Source of the DNA: Martelella sp. AD-3
Lineage (GTDB): Bacteria > Pseudomonadota > Alphaproteobacteria > Rhizobiales > Rhizobiaceae
DNA length: 64,000 bases
Direction: 5' to 3'
Assembly: GCF_001578105.1 (NCBI RefSeq)
Contig: NZ_CP014275.1
Location: 4,365,001-4,429,000, forward strand
Positions 1 to 14,815 of the stretch are shown here, piece after piece (position 1 is the stretch's first letter; each line of letters starts with the position of its first letter). A program made the position numbers and the translations under genes. Under the pieces are notes generated by a model. It was not told where the DNA came from, made no database searches, and worked only from the letters and a program-made list of their open reading frames with translations.

Positions 1-214
1 CCGGATAGCAAATCGTCCAGTCAAAACGCGTCTTTCCATCCTGCGGCAGGTTCCGCGCGACGAAAACCCAAGGTCCCGCCATGGCGAGCCCGTATTCCGC
101 CGCCTCGCTTTCGATCTCGGGGGATAAGGTCGCCGCCGCCGCCTTAACGTCACGGATGGCGAGAAATCGCTTCCCGGTTAGCGCCCAGAATGCATCAGTC
201 TCAACGATCTTCAT
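1..214 (-). CDS. GyrI-like / AraC effector-binding domain protein (partial, 3' end outside window)
   Basis: An open frame runs from an ATG at 214 on the minus strand to the window edge. The visible 71 residues begin MKIVETDAFWALTGKRF and contain GPWVFVARNLPQDGKTRFDW. This pattern of a short opening strand followed by a G-P-W strand resembles GyrI-like small-molecule binding domains, but only the N-terminal half is visible, so the family call is tentative. The leader AAAAGAGGCCGG upstream of the ATG can serve as a ribosome binding site. The gene is divergent from coaBC, with palindromic sites between them. Confidence 0.5.
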   Translation of the reverse strand, partial: MKIVETDAFWALTGKRFLAIRDVKAAAATLSPEIESEAAEYGLAMAGPWVFVARNLPQDGKTRFDWTICYP

Positions 215-282
215 CAGAACCGGCCTCTTTTGACATGCATGATGGAACGCATTAACTGGACAATCGTCCGGAGCCAACGAAT

Positions 283-309
283 ATTCTAGAATGAACTTGC
301 CAAGTTCAT
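283..309. promoter_or_regulatory. Adjacent palindromes between the GyrI-like gene and coaBC
   Basis: Two dyads abut here: ATTCTAGAAT (283-292, a perfect 10-base palindrome), and ATGAACTT at 291-298 with AAGTTCAT at 302-309 (8-base arms, 3-base spacer). They lie in the divergent intergenic region and look like an operator. The protein that binds them is unknown. Confidence 0.4.
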
Positions 310-427
310 CGGGAAAGCCGCACCCTTTAGAAAAATATTTCTCACAAGGCAAAGTGCGCTCCGGAACCTTTTCCGCCCGGCTATTCATGATAATGATGTT
401 GGCAAAACGCTGAAAAGAACGAAGCCC

Positions 428-1627
428 ATGTCGCTGAAAGACAAACGCATTCTCCTGATCATTTCCGGCGGGATCGCGGCTTACAAGAGCCTCGATCTGA
501 TCCGCAGGCTGAAGGAACGCGGCGCACGGGTGACGCCGGTGATGACGGCGGCGGCGCAGCAATTCATTACCCCGCTGGCCGTCGGCGCGCTGTCCGGCGG
601 GCATGTGTTTACCGATCTTTTCTCCCGCACGGAGGAACAGGATGTCGGCCATATCCGCCTTGCGCGCGAGAACGATCTGATCGTGGTCGCGCCCGCCACC
701 GCCGATCTGATGGCCAGGATGGCGACGGGACTGGCAAATGATCTGGCGAGCGCCGTGCTGCTGGCGCGCGACTGTCCGGTTCTGCTGGCGCCGGCGATGA
801 ACCCGAAAATGTGGTCGGCAGCCCCGACCAAGCGCAATCTGGCGACGCTTCTTGCGGATGGCGCAAAGACCGTCGGCCCGATGGCCGGCGAGATGGCCGA
901 AAGCGGCGAGGCCGGAACCGGCCGCATGGCCGAGCCGATGGAAATCGTTGTCGCGATCGAGACCTTGTTCGATGATGCGCCGAAGCCCCTTCAGGGAAAA
1001 CGCGCGGTCGTCACGTCCGGCCCCACCTATGAGCCGATCGATCCGGTGCGCTATATCGCCAACCGCTCGTCCGGCCGCCAGGGCCATGCCATCGCCGCAG
1101 CGCTTGCCGAGCTTGGCGCGGATGTGACGCTCGTCTCCGGCCCGGTGACGATTGCCGATCCCGGGGGCGTGACCACCGTTCATGTGGAAAGCGCCCGCGA
1201 CATGCTGACCGCCGTGGAGGCGGCGCTTCCCGCCGATATCGCCGTCATGGTCGCCGCCGTCGCCGACTGGCGGGCGGCCGAAAACGCAACGCAGAAGATG
1301 AAGAAGAGGCCCGGCGAGGCCCCGCCGCCGCTCGCGCTTGCGGAAAACCCCGACATCCTGAAGACCATCGGGAATCACCAGCGCCGTCCGGCGCTCGTCG
1401 TCGGCTTTGCCGCCGAGACCAGCGATGTTGCCGCTTATGCCCGCGACAAGCTTTCCCGCAAGGGCGCCGACCTGATCGTCGCCAATGACGTATCGAAGGA
1501 GGGCGTCATGGGCGGCGCCCGCAACGAAGTGACGCTGGTGACGAAGGACGGCGCCGAGACCTGGCCGGACCTCGACAAGACCGAGGTCGCGGCAAGGCTC
1601 GCGGCGTGGATCGCCAATCGGTTCTGA
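428..1627 (+). CDS. coaBC: Bifunctional phosphopantothenoylcysteine decarboxylase / phosphopantothenate-cysteine ligase (CoaBC)
   Basis: This cytosolic enzyme joins 4'-phosphopantothenate to cysteine and decarboxylates the product in coenzyme A synthesis. The 399 residues match the usual length. The N-terminal CoaC flavodoxin-like half has GGIAAYK near residue 14, the catalytic His75 in VGHIRLAR, and Asn125 in PAMNPKMW. The CoaB half starts near residue 190 and contains GPTYEPIDPVRYI and the lysine cluster KMKKRPGEAP. In the substrate-recognition clamp (residues 150-167), aligning the flanking GP and GRM motifs with E. coli Dfp places Ser159 where E. coli has catalytic Cys158 (see findings). 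The start is the ATG at 428. It is a single gene. Confidence 0.95.
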   Translation: MSLKDKRILLIISGGIAAYKSLDLIRRLKERGARVTPVMTAAAQQFITPLAVGALSGGHVFTDLFSRTEEQDVGHIRLARENDLIVVAPATADLMARMATGLANDLASAVLLARDCPVLLAPAMNPKMWSAAPTKRNLATLLADGAKTVGPMAGEMAESGEAGTGRMAEPMEIVVAIETLFDDAPKPLQGKRAVVTSGPTYEPIDPVRYIANRSSGRQGHAIAAALAELGADVTLVSGPVTIADPGGVTTVHVESARDMLTAVEAALPADIAVMVAAVADWRAAENATQKMKKRPGEAPPPLALAENPDILKTIGNHQRRPALVVGFAAETSDVAAYARDKLSRKGADLIVANDVSKEGVMGGARNEVTLVTKDGAETWPDLDKTEVAARLAAWIANRF

Positions 1628-1664
1628 GCAAGGCCTGGAGCGCGTCCAGGAAAGCGGACATGCT

Positions 1665-1994
1665 CTATCGCCGCTCCTGCAGCCGCTTGATCACCGCCGC
1701 GCGCACATCCTCGCCCTCGGCGTTCAGCGCCCGGTCCAGCGCCTTCATCCGTCGGCGCAGCGTGTTGAGCTCGTCCATCAGGCCGAGAACCACCGGAACT
1801 GCCTCGTCATTGACCTCGAGATCCTCCGTCAGCTCGACAATCAGTTGCAGGCGCGCGAGGTCGGTCTCGTCGAAAGCCGGGCCGCGTTCGCCCTGGCGGG
1901 GCTTGACCCATGATCGGGTGACGCAGATTTCCAGACGTTCGGCGCTCAGCCGGCCGACCCGTTCCAGCACTTGCGTTTTCGTCATGATGATCAT
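1665..1994 (-). CDS. cbpM: Chaperone modulatory protein CbpM
   Basis: A 109-residue MerR-like helix-turn-helix protein of the CbpM family, which binds the J-domain of CbpA and modulates its DnaK co-chaperone activity. The N-terminal part ERLEICVTRSWVKP and the charged helical C-terminal part (about 60-109, with LNTLRRRMKALDRAL) fit the family. The start ATG at 1994 overlaps the cbpA stop by 4 bases (ATGA) and is preceded by a strong AAAGGAGG, so the two proteins are translationally coupled. An alternative in-frame ATG lies three codons downstream. It is the second gene of a cbpA-cbpM operon. Confidence 0.85.
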   Translation of the reverse strand: MIIMTKTQVLERVGRLSAERLEICVTRSWVKPRQGERGPAFDETDLARLQLIVELTEDLEVNDEAVPVVLGLMDELNTLRRRMKALDRALNAEGEDVRAAVIKRLQERR

Positions 1995-2929
1995 CGCCGG
2001 CCTCCTTTCCAGCCCGCGCGCGGATCGTGCGGATGGCTCGCGCGCCAGGCCTTGAGCGCTTCCTCAAGGGCGGGGTCCGCCTTTGGCGGCAGCACGATCT
2101 TCAGCGTCACCAGCATATCGCCGGTCCCGCCGCCTGTTTTCGGCGCGCCCTTGCCCTTCAACCGCATCACGCGGCCGGAGCTTGAATGGGCCGGAACCTT
2201 CAGGTTGACCCGGCCGTCGATTGTCGGCACCGAGATGGTTGCGCCCAGCACTGCCTCGTCGATGCCGACGGGCAGGTCGATCTTGATGTCGTCGCCGTCG
2301 CGGGTGAAGACGGGATCGGGCAGGACCTCGACGCGCACATAGGCATCGCCCGGCGGCCCGCCATTGATGCCCGGTTCGCCCTTGCCGGCAAGCCGCAGCG
2401 TCTTGCCGTCCTCGATACCGGCGGGAATGGCGAGCGCGATCTTGCCGCCTTCGGGCAGGCCGACCGTCTTCTTCGCGCCAGTGAGCGCCTCGATGAGGCT
2501 GACCTGGAGGTGAAAGTGGCGATCCTGCCCGCGCATGCGCATCGAACCACGCTCCCCGAATGAACCGCCGGATGCCCTGCCGCCGAAGGCGCGAGCGAAG
2601 AAATCGCCAAGATCGTCGAACCCGCCCTCGAATTCGTAGCGCGCGCTTGGGTCGGCCTCGGCATGGGCGCGGTAATATTGCCGCTCCGGCCGTTCCTGCT
2701 GGTTGATGTCGATCTCGCCGGCATCGAAGCGCCGGCGTTTTTCCGGATCGCTCAAAAGGTCATAGGCCGCCGTCACCTGGCCGAACTGTTCGGCCTTGGC
2801 GGCGTCACCGGGGTTGAGGTCCGGGTGAAGTTTCTTGGCAAGCTGCCGGTAGGCCTTCTTGATCTCGTCTGGAGAGGCTGTCTTGGCAACGCCGAGCAAT
2901 TGATAGGGGTCGTGTTGTTGTTGCGCCAT
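1991..2929 (-). CDS. cbpA: DnaJ-class curved DNA-binding protein CbpA
   Basis: A 312-residue type II J-protein that stimulates DnaK ATPase. The J-domain occupies roughly residues 4-68, with the HPD motif in AKKLHPDLNPGD. A linker rich in F, G and R follows (about 105-140), then two DnaJ C-terminal beta domains; no zinc finger is present. The ATG at 2929 is chosen because AAGGT lies about 9 bases upstream. A TTG six codons earlier (2947) is in frame but less well placed. It is the first gene of cbpA-cbpM. A DNA-binding role is known for E. coli CbpA and is not shown here. Confidence 0.9.
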   Translation of the reverse strand: MAQQQHDPYQLLGVAKTASPDEIKKAYRQLAKKLHPDLNPGDAAKAEQFGQVTAAYDLLSDPEKRRRFDAGEIDINQQERPERQYYRAHAEADPSARYEFEGGFDDLGDFFARAFGGRASGGSFGERGSMRMRGQDRHFHLQVSLIEALTGAKKTVGLPEGGKIALAIPAGIEDGKTLRLAGKGEPGINGGPPGDAYVRVEVLPDPVFTRDGDDIKIDLPVGIDEAVLGATISVPTIDGRVNLKVPAHSSSGRVMRLKGKGAPKTGGGTGDMLVTLKIVLPPKADPALEEALKAWRASHPHDPRAGWKGGRR

Positions 2930-3047
2930 GATTGTGACCTTGATCAATCGGCGGACCGGCCGCCTTGTCTTATGATATGGGAATGTCCGTTTCCGCTTTC
3001 CAGACTCCGTGAAGCCGCCTGGCGAAGCAGAACGACACTTGCAAAAC

Positions 3048-3082
3048 CGTTATAATAACGTATATACGAAACTACGTAGTTT
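3048..3082. promoter_or_regulatory. Promoter with three abutting palindromes upstream of the DUF2892/RND operon
   Basis: Three perfect dyads sit end to end: CGTTAT-A-ATAACG (3048-3060), CGTATATACG (3059-3068) and AAACTACGTAGTTT (3069-3082). They overlap candidate -10 elements TATAAT (3051-3056) or TATATA (3061-3066, with TTGCAA 16 bases upstream). A repressor bound here would block the promoter. No regulator gene is adjacent, so the binding protein, perhaps of the TetR or ArsR type, is encoded elsewhere. Confidence 0.6.
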
Positions 3083-3099
3083 TTAGCGAGGAGTTTGCA

Positions 3100-3300
3100 A
3101 TGTCTCTCGATCGTGCCGTTCTGGCCTTTGCCGGTATCATGGTTCTTCTGTCGGTGGTTCTGACAGTCTTCGTCAGCATCTACTGGCTGTGGTTCACCGC
3201 CTTCATCGGCCTCAACATGCTGCAATCGGCCTTCACGGGCTTCTGCCCGGCGGCCATGATTTTCAGGAAGCTTGGCATCAAGCCCGGCACCGCATTCTGA
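3100..3300 (+). CDS. DUF2892 (YgaP-like) inner-membrane protein
   Basis: A 66-residue protein with two hydrophobic segments (about 7-27 and 30-45) and the motif TGFCPAAMIFRKLGI near the C-terminus, typical of DUF2892 / YgaP-type membrane domains (TGxCP). Homologues often accompany rhodanese or efflux genes controlled by redox- or sulfide-sensing repressors. The start ATG at 3100 follows GAGGAG. The RND adaptor gene begins 11 bases downstream, so it is the first gene of the efflux operon and sits directly behind the palindromic promoter. No rhodanese domain is attached. Confidence 0.8.
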   Translation: MSLDRAVLAFAGIMVLLSVVLTVFVSIYWLWFTAFIGLNMLQSAFTGFCPAAMIFRKLGIKPGTAF

Positions 3301-3311
3301 AAGGCGAGATA

Positions 3312-4303
3312 ATGATGCCCAAAGCGCTTGCATGGCGCGGCATGGCCGCGCTTCTTGCCGCCTTCCTTGCTGCCGTCTCAGCCTCTGCCGCGATGCTGAA
3401 GGTCGAGCCGATGACCGTGCCGGAATGGAAGGCCGTCTATGGCGAGGTCAAGGCTCGCGACACGGTTCCGGCGCGCGCCCGCATCGGCGGCACGCTCGAG
3501 CAGCTGTCGCTGACAGAGGGCGATATGGTCAACGAAGGCGATGTGATCGGCACCGTCCGGGACGACAAGCTCGATTATCAGGTCGCCGCCTACGAGGCGC
3601 AGCTGAAAGGGCTTAACGCCTCGCTCGAGAACGCGCGCTCGGAACTGGAACGGGGCGAAAACCTCAACAAGCGCGGGGTGATGAGCAACCAGCAGCTCGA
3701 TACGCTGAGGACCCAGGTCGATGTGGTCGTCAACAACATCGCCTCGGTCAACGCCAATATGGAGGTCGTCCGCCAGCAATTGCGCGAGGGCGATATCCTT
3801 GCTCCGGCATCCGGCCGCGTGCTGCGGGTGCCCGTCGTCGAGGGTTCGGTGATCCTGCCCGGCGAGACGGTCGCCACGATCGGTTCCGGTGGCTTTTTTC
3901 TGAGGCTTGCGATCCCCGCCCGCCACGCGAACCTTCTGGAGGAGGGGGCGTCCATCGAGATCAGCCGCCCCGATGCCGAGGGTGAAGCCACCGGCAAACT
4001 GGTAAAACTCTATCCGGAACTCGACAACAACCGCGTGATCGCCGACGTGGAAGTCGACGGGCTGAAAACCGGCTATGTCAACCAGCGCTTTCTGGTGCGC
4101 GTGCCGATCGGCGAGCGCGAGGCCCTCTTCGTGCCCGAAAATGCCGTGACCACACGCCACGGGCTCGATTTCGTCACCGTCGCCCTGGATGACGGCAGGA
4201 CGCGGGAGAAGACCGTGATGACCGGCGGCAACGCCGACATCAAGGGTCAGACCATGACCGAGATACTGACCGGGCTTTCCCCCGGCGATGAGGTAATCGT
4301 CCC

Positions 4304-4307
<4 letters not shown>
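3312..4307 (+). CDS. RND efflux periplasmic adaptor (membrane fusion protein)
   Basis: A 331-residue adaptor linking an RND pump to an outer-membrane channel. A signal peptide is visible at residues 1-27 (MMPKALAWRGMAALLAAFLA, then a small-residue cleavage region). A barrel-sandwich lipoyl half follows (about 50-85), then a coiled-coil hairpin (about 88-150 with LENARSELERGENLNKR) and the second lipoyl half (GDILAPASGRVLRV). There is no lipobox cysteine. Two adjacent ATGs (3312, 3315) follow AAGGCGAG. The stop overlaps the permease ATG by 4 bases. No outer-membrane factor gene is nearby. Confidence 0.88.
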
Positions 4308-7498
<3,191 letters not shown>

Positions 7499-7511
7499 TG
7501 CGAAGACCGGT

Positions 7512-7537
7512 GGCCGCCATGCCGCAAAATGGCGGCC
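7512..7537 (+). terminator. Hairpin after the RND operon
   Basis: A perfect 9-base stem, GGCCGCCAT (7512-7520) and ATGGCGGCC (7529-7537), with an 8-base loop, lies 13 bases after the RND stop. No T-run follows, so it is a hairpin at an operon end rather than a classic intrinsic terminator. Confidence 0.45.
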
Positions 7538-7692
7538 GCCGCAACGTTGCGGAATGTCTGCGCCGCAGGCCCGCGGGAGCGCCCTCTGCCACTTTTGCGC
7601 ACAATGGAAAAGCATAGCCTCACTAATCCCATGGTTGCTATTGCCCTTGATACGTGTAAAAACTAGGCGTTGTAATCACACCTCGCCTGCGC

Positions 7693-8529
7693 TTGAAAAA
7701 GACGGGTGATTCGAAGCGAAATCAGTCGCCGGCCGGTGCAAAGGAAGCCTTGCCGACGCGCCCGAAAGACAAGATTCCCTTGCAGAAATATCAAGACCTG
7801 CTGGAATACCTCGTTCTGATCCACGAGATAGACAGCCTGACGAGCCTTCGGGCGGCCATGGAAAAGGTTGCCCGACGCTATGATTTCGCGCGGACCGGAT
7901 TGTTTCGGCGGTCGCTGACCCCCGCCCGTGACGCGGTCGCATGGCGCTGCCTTGTCGGGAGCGAGCCCGATGCCGAGCACCCGATACTCTTTGACGGCGC
8001 CGTCGATGGCGTTCTGCTGGCGACCGGCGCGCTCGAAGGCGCATATTTCTGGGATTCGGCGCTCGCGGCCGGTGGGCGGTTCAATCCCGCGCTTTCTCGC
8101 GAACTGCGTCTGCGGTGCGTCCGGGCGGCGCAGGAGGGGCTGGCTTACGGCGTCACCTTCCCGGTCTTCGGGCGTGAGGGGCTGGCCGGCACGCTTGCAA
8201 TGGCGCGCGGCCGGCGGATCGAGCTTTCTCCGCTGGAAATCAGCCTCTTCAGCGCGCTCGCCCGGGAAACGCTCAACCGTTGTCTTGTTATTCTGCGATG
8301 CGGCGAAGCCGATGCGCCCGGAGGGAACACGGTCCCGGCGCTCTCGCTGCGTGAGCTGACCATTCTCAAGAACCTGGCCGACGGGATGACGTCGGTCGAA
8401 GCCGGAAGGACGATCGGCCTCACCAATCATACGGTCAACTGGTATGTCAGCGGCCTGCAGCAGAAACTCGGCGCGCGCAACCGGCAAAACCTCGTCGCCC
8501 TTGCGTTCCGGCTCGGTCTCGTCTCCTGA
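7693..8529 (+). CDS. LuxR-family transcriptional regulator (orphan / solo)
   Basis: About 278 residues with an N-terminal ligand-binding region (about 30-190) and a C-terminal LuxR-type HTH (about 212-272: LSLRELTILKNLADGMTSVE, TNHTVNWYVSGLQQKLGARN). The closing helix arrangement is typical of autoinducer-binding LuxR proteins, but the conserved ligand-pocket tryptophans are not clearly preserved. There is no luxI homologue in the window, so it is a LuxR solo here. No ATG is available near the N-terminus. A TTG at 7693 or a TTG at 7750 preceded by AAGGA (7741-7745) are the candidates, so the first 19 residues are uncertain. Confidence 0.75.
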   Translation: MKKTGDSKRNQSPAGAKEALPTRPKDKIPLQKYQDLLEYLVLIHEIDSLTSLRAAMEKVARRYDFARTGLFRRSLTPARDAVAWRCLVGSEPDAEHPILFDGAVDGVLLATGALEGAYFWDSALAAGGRFNPALSRELRLRCVRAAQEGLAYGVTFPVFGREGLAGTLAMARGRRIELSPLEISLFSALARETLNRCLVILRCGEADAPGGNTVPALSLRELTILKNLADGMTSVEAGRTIGLTNHTVNWYVSGLQQKLGARNRQNLVALAFRLGLVS

Positions 8530-8635
8530 TTGCGGCAAATCGATTAAGGCATCAGGGCGGGTTTGCGCTTGCCCGAGAGTTTGGCTATGACTTTGAAATT
8601 GCGATTGTCACGCTTTTTTCCTGAGGAGGCCTTCC

Positions 8636-12094
<3,459 letters not shown>

Positions 12095-12123
12095 GACCGG
12101 CCCTCGTCCGCCTGAGATGTTCG

Positions 12124-12152
12124 AAAACCCCGGTCATTCGGCCGGGGTTTTT
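12124..12152 (+). terminator. Intrinsic terminator of pyc
   Basis: AAAACCCCGG (12124-12133) pairs with CCGGGGTTTT around an 8-base loop and is followed by T5. The flanking A4 and T5 runs make it usable in both directions. It overlaps the last codons of the convergent DMT transporter gene, which ends at 12134. Confidence 0.85.
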
Positions 12153-13030
12153 GCATCTGCGTGCGTGGCGACGGGCGAAGGGGCGGGACCGCCTGTCATA
12201 CGGCCGAGCCAGAGGCTTGCCAGCACCAGCACGGCACCCGCGACCTGCAGCGGCGACAAGGCCTGGCCCAGCAGAACCCAGCCGAGCAGGACCGCGCTCA
12301 AGGGGCTCAGGAAGCCGAGGAGGGCGGCGCGTGAGGGGCCGATCATGGCGATGCCGCGAAACCAGAAGAAATAGGTGAGCGCCGCGCCGATGAGGCCGAG
12401 CCAGGCGAGGCCGATCAGGTTTTCGGCCGTCGGAACCGGGAAAGCGGGCTCGAGGATGAGAGCCAGCGGCAGGAGCAGCAGACCGCCGGTGGTCAGTTGC
12501 CAGGCGGTCAGCGTCAGCGGCGGCACGGGAAACTGCCATTTGCGGGTCAGCACCGTGCCCGCCGCCATTGACAGCGCGCCGCCGAAGGCCGCGGCAATGC
12601 CGAGGGGATCGAGCACGGCGTTCGGCGACAGCACGAGAAAGGCAACGCCTGCGAGCCCGCCGAGCGCGGCCAGCACGCCGAGCGGCCGGATCGCGGTGCC
12701 GAGGGCAGCGCGCGACAGAAACAGCACGATCAGCGGCTGGGTCGCACCAAGGGTTGCGGCAACGCCGCCGGGCAGGCGATAGGCGGCGACGAACAGCAGG
12801 CTCCAGAACAGCGCGAAGTTCAAGAACCCGAGCGCAAACAGGCGCGGCAGCATGGCGGGCGAGGGCAATTGCCGGACCGCGACAAGCAGGATGAGGCCCG
12901 CCGGCAGCGCCCGAAGCAGCCCGAGGGTCAGGGGCATGCCCGCCGGCAGAAGCTCGGTGGTGACGATATAGGTGCTGCCCCAGATGGCGGGCGCCAGCGC
13001 GGTGAGCAGGACATCGGATGTTTTCGGCAT
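12134..13030 (-). CDS. EamA/DMT-family exporter
   Basis: A ten-helix drug/metabolite transporter of about 298 residues with two EamA repeats (about 5-140 and 150-285). The opening APAIWGSTYIVTTELLPAG and the repeat-two segment LGWVLLGQALSPLQVAGAVL are typical. The ATG at 13030 is preferred over the one at 13042 because GGAGG lies five bases upstream. It is divergent from a MarR regulator, with two TTGACGTCAA palindromes between them, so repression by that MarR protein is likely. The substrate (amino acid, metabolite or drug) is unknown. Confidence 0.88.
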   Translation of the reverse strand: MPKTSDVLLTALAPAIWGSTYIVTTELLPAGMPLTLGLLRALPAGLILLVAVRQLPSPAMLPRLFALGFLNFALFWSLLFVAAYRLPGGVAATLGATQPLIVLFLSRAALGTAIRPLGVLAALGGLAGVAFLVLSPNAVLDPLGIAAAFGGALSMAAGTVLTRKWQFPVPPLTLTAWQLTTGGLLLLPLALILEPAFPVPTAENLIGLAWLGLIGAALTYFFWFRGIAMIGPSRAALLGFLSPLSAVLLGWVLLGQALSPLQVAGAVLVLASLWLGRMTGGPAPSPVATHADAKTPAE

Positions 13031-13043
13031 GGCTGCCTCCATT

Positions 13044-13087
13044 TATCTTGACGTCAAACTACATGGTTATAGCTTGACGTCAAGATA
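13044..13087. promoter_or_regulatory. Paired TTGACGTCAA operator between DMT exporter and marR
   Basis: Two copies of the perfect palindrome TTGACGTCAA (13048-13057 and 13074-13083) have centres 26 bases apart. They also form one larger dyad, because TATC precedes the first and GATA follows the second. MarR-family repressors use such sites in divergent promoters, so autorepression and exporter repression are expected. Confidence 0.75.
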
Positions 13088-13108
13088 AAATCTCGGCATG
13101 GTCGATCC

Positions 13109-13591
13109 ATGGATCATGTCGACAGTATTCTTGCCGAGTGGCAGTCCGAGCGTCCGGATCTCGACGCCATGCCGATGGGCGTGATGGGCAGGCTCAAGCG
13201 GCTGCAGCAGCATCTTGCGCGCAATCTGGAAGCGGTGTTTTCCCGCTACGGACTGAATGCCGCGAGTTTCGACGTGCTGGCGACGCTGAGGCGTTCCGGC
13301 CCGCCCTATGCGCTCTCGCCGTCGGTGCTGATGGAGCGGACGATGGTCTCCTCCGGCACGATGACCAACCGGCTCGACCGGCTGGAGGCGGCGGGCTTCA
13401 TCTCGCGTGAGCGCAATCCGGAGGATGGGCGCGGTTTCGTCATCGCGCTGTCAGACAAGGGGTTCGCCCTGATCGACGAGGCGGTGAGCGCCCATGTCGA
13501 GAACCAGCACAGGCTGATCGCGTCGTTGCCGATGGAAGACCGCGCGGCGCTGGACAGACTGCTGGCCAAATGGCTGGCGGCGTTTGAATGA
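13109..13591 (+). CDS. MarR-family transcriptional regulator
   Basis: A 160-residue winged-helix dimeric regulator. The winged helix spans about residues 55-125, with the recognition region LMERTMVSSGTMTNRLDRLE and the wing FISRERNPEDGRGFVIALS. The flanking helices form the dimer interface. The start ATG at 13109 has only a weak ribosome binding site. It is divergent from the DMT exporter with shared TTGACGTCAA operators, the classic arrangement of a ligand-relieved repressor controlling an exporter and itself. Confidence 0.9.
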   Translation: MDHVDSILAEWQSERPDLDAMPMGVMGRLKRLQQHLARNLEAVFSRYGLNAASFDVLATLRRSGPPYALSPSVLMERTMVSSGTMTNRLDRLEAAGFISRERNPEDGRGFVIALSDKGFALIDEAVSAHVENQHRLIASLPMEDRAALDRLLAKWLAAFE

Positions 13592-13614
13592 GCGCCGCCG
13601 CGCCGCAAAACAAA

Positions 13615-13639
13615 GGCCGGACGCGCCTGGCATCCGGCC
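13615..13639 (-). terminator. Terminator between marR and the old yellow enzyme gene
   Basis: GGCCGGA (13615-13621) pairs with TCCGGCC (13633-13639). Read on the minus strand the stem is followed by TTTGTTTT, so it fits termination of the minus-strand oxidoreductase gene. It also separates two convergent genes. Confidence 0.65.
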
Positions 13640-13651
13640 TCCTCGCAAATC

Positions 13652-14782
13652 TCAGACAAGCTCTGCAAGCGTTTCACGTGAAAAGGCGCGAAGCTTGTCG
13701 ATCTCACCCGCTTCGACCTTTTTCACCCATTCTGGATCCTTGATCAGCGCGCGGCCGACGGCGACCAAATCGAACTCGTCCTTTTCCATGCGCGAGACCA
13801 GTTTCTCAAGGCCGGAGGCCGAGGCGGAGGTTTCAGCGCCGCCGAAGGAGCCGAGGAAATCCGCGCCGTCAAGGCCGACAGACCCGACCGAGATCGTCGG
13901 CACGCCGGTGATCTTCTTGGCCCAGCCGGCGAAATTCAGCCCGCTCTCTCCGTCGATCGCGGGGAATTCCGGTTCCCAGAAGCGGCGTTGCGAGCAGTGC
14001 AGCATGTCGGCGCCGGCATCCACCAGCGGTTCCAGCCATTCGGCCATCTCGTCCGGCGTGGTGGCGATCTTCGCATTGTAGTCCTGCTGCTTCCACTGGC
14101 TGAGGCGAATGATCACCGGCATGTCGTCGGAGACGGCCTCGCGCACGGCCTTGATCACCTCGGCGGCAAAGCGCGCGCGCTCGCCAATCGCGGGGCCGCC
14201 CCAGCGGTCCTCGCGCAGGTTCAACTCCGGCCAGAAGAACTGGTCGATCAGATAGCCATGGGCGCCGTGAAGCTCGACCACATCGAAGCCGAGGCGCTCG
14301 GCGTCTGCGGCCGCCTTCGCAAAGGCCGAGATCGTGTCGGCAATGTCTTCCTCGCTCATCGCGTGGCCGCGCTTCTCGCCCGGCTTGACGAAACCGGAGG
14401 GGCTTTCGGTCTCATCGGGGTTCGGCGGATAATCGGCAGCGGCAATGGTGTTGGCCACATGCCATATCTGCGGCCCCATCCTGCCGCCGGCCGCATGGAC
14501 GGCGTCGATCACGTTTTTCCAGCCTGCGAGCGCTTTTTCGCCGTGGAAATCCGGAATGCCGGGCAGGTTCTTGGAGTTGGGACGGTCGATGACGGTGCCT
14601 TCGGAGAGGATCAGCCCGACATCGCCCTCGGCGCGGCGGCGGTAGTAATCGGCGACATTCTGGCCGGGCACGCCTTCCGGCGAAAAGCCGCGCGTCATTG
14701 GCGCCATGACGATGCGGTTCTTCAACTGGAGTGACTTGAAACTAAAGGGACGGAACAGCGTGTCGGTGTTCAGCGCGGCCAT
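13652..14782 (-). CDS. NADH:flavin oxidoreductase, old yellow enzyme family
   Basis: A 376-residue FMN-dependent TIM-barrel ene-reductase. The N-terminus LFRPFSFKSLQLKNRIVMAP, the active-site pair His/Asn region VVELHGAHGYLIDQFFWPEL (about 180-200), and the FMN-phosphate loop near 325-350 are typical of the family. The start ATG at 14782 follows AGAGGAAG. It is divergent from an HxlR regulator across a 102-base gap with TAGGT repeats, so redox or electrophile-inducible expression is likely. The physiological substrate is unknown; electrophilic enones and nitro compounds are common for the family. Confidence 0.93.
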   Translation of the reverse strand: MAALNTDTLFRPFSFKSLQLKNRIVMAPMTRGFSPEGVPGQNVADYYRRRAEGDVGLILSEGTVIDRPNSKNLPGIPDFHGEKALAGWKNVIDAVHAAGGRMGPQIWHVANTIAAADYPPNPDETESPSGFVKPGEKRGHAMSEEDIADTISAFAKAAADAERLGFDVVELHGAHGYLIDQFFWPELNLREDRWGGPAIGERARFAAEVIKAVREAVSDDMPVIIRLSQWKQQDYNAKIATTPDEMAEWLEPLVDAGADMLHCSQRRFWEPEFPAIDGESGLNFAGWAKKITGVPTISVGSVGLDGADFLGSFGGAETSASASGLEKLVSRMEKDEFDLVAVGRALIKDPEWVKKVEAGEIDKLRAFSRETLAELV

Positions 14783-14815
14783 GGAAACTTCCTCTTTCGG
14801 TTACGATTGGCCGTA

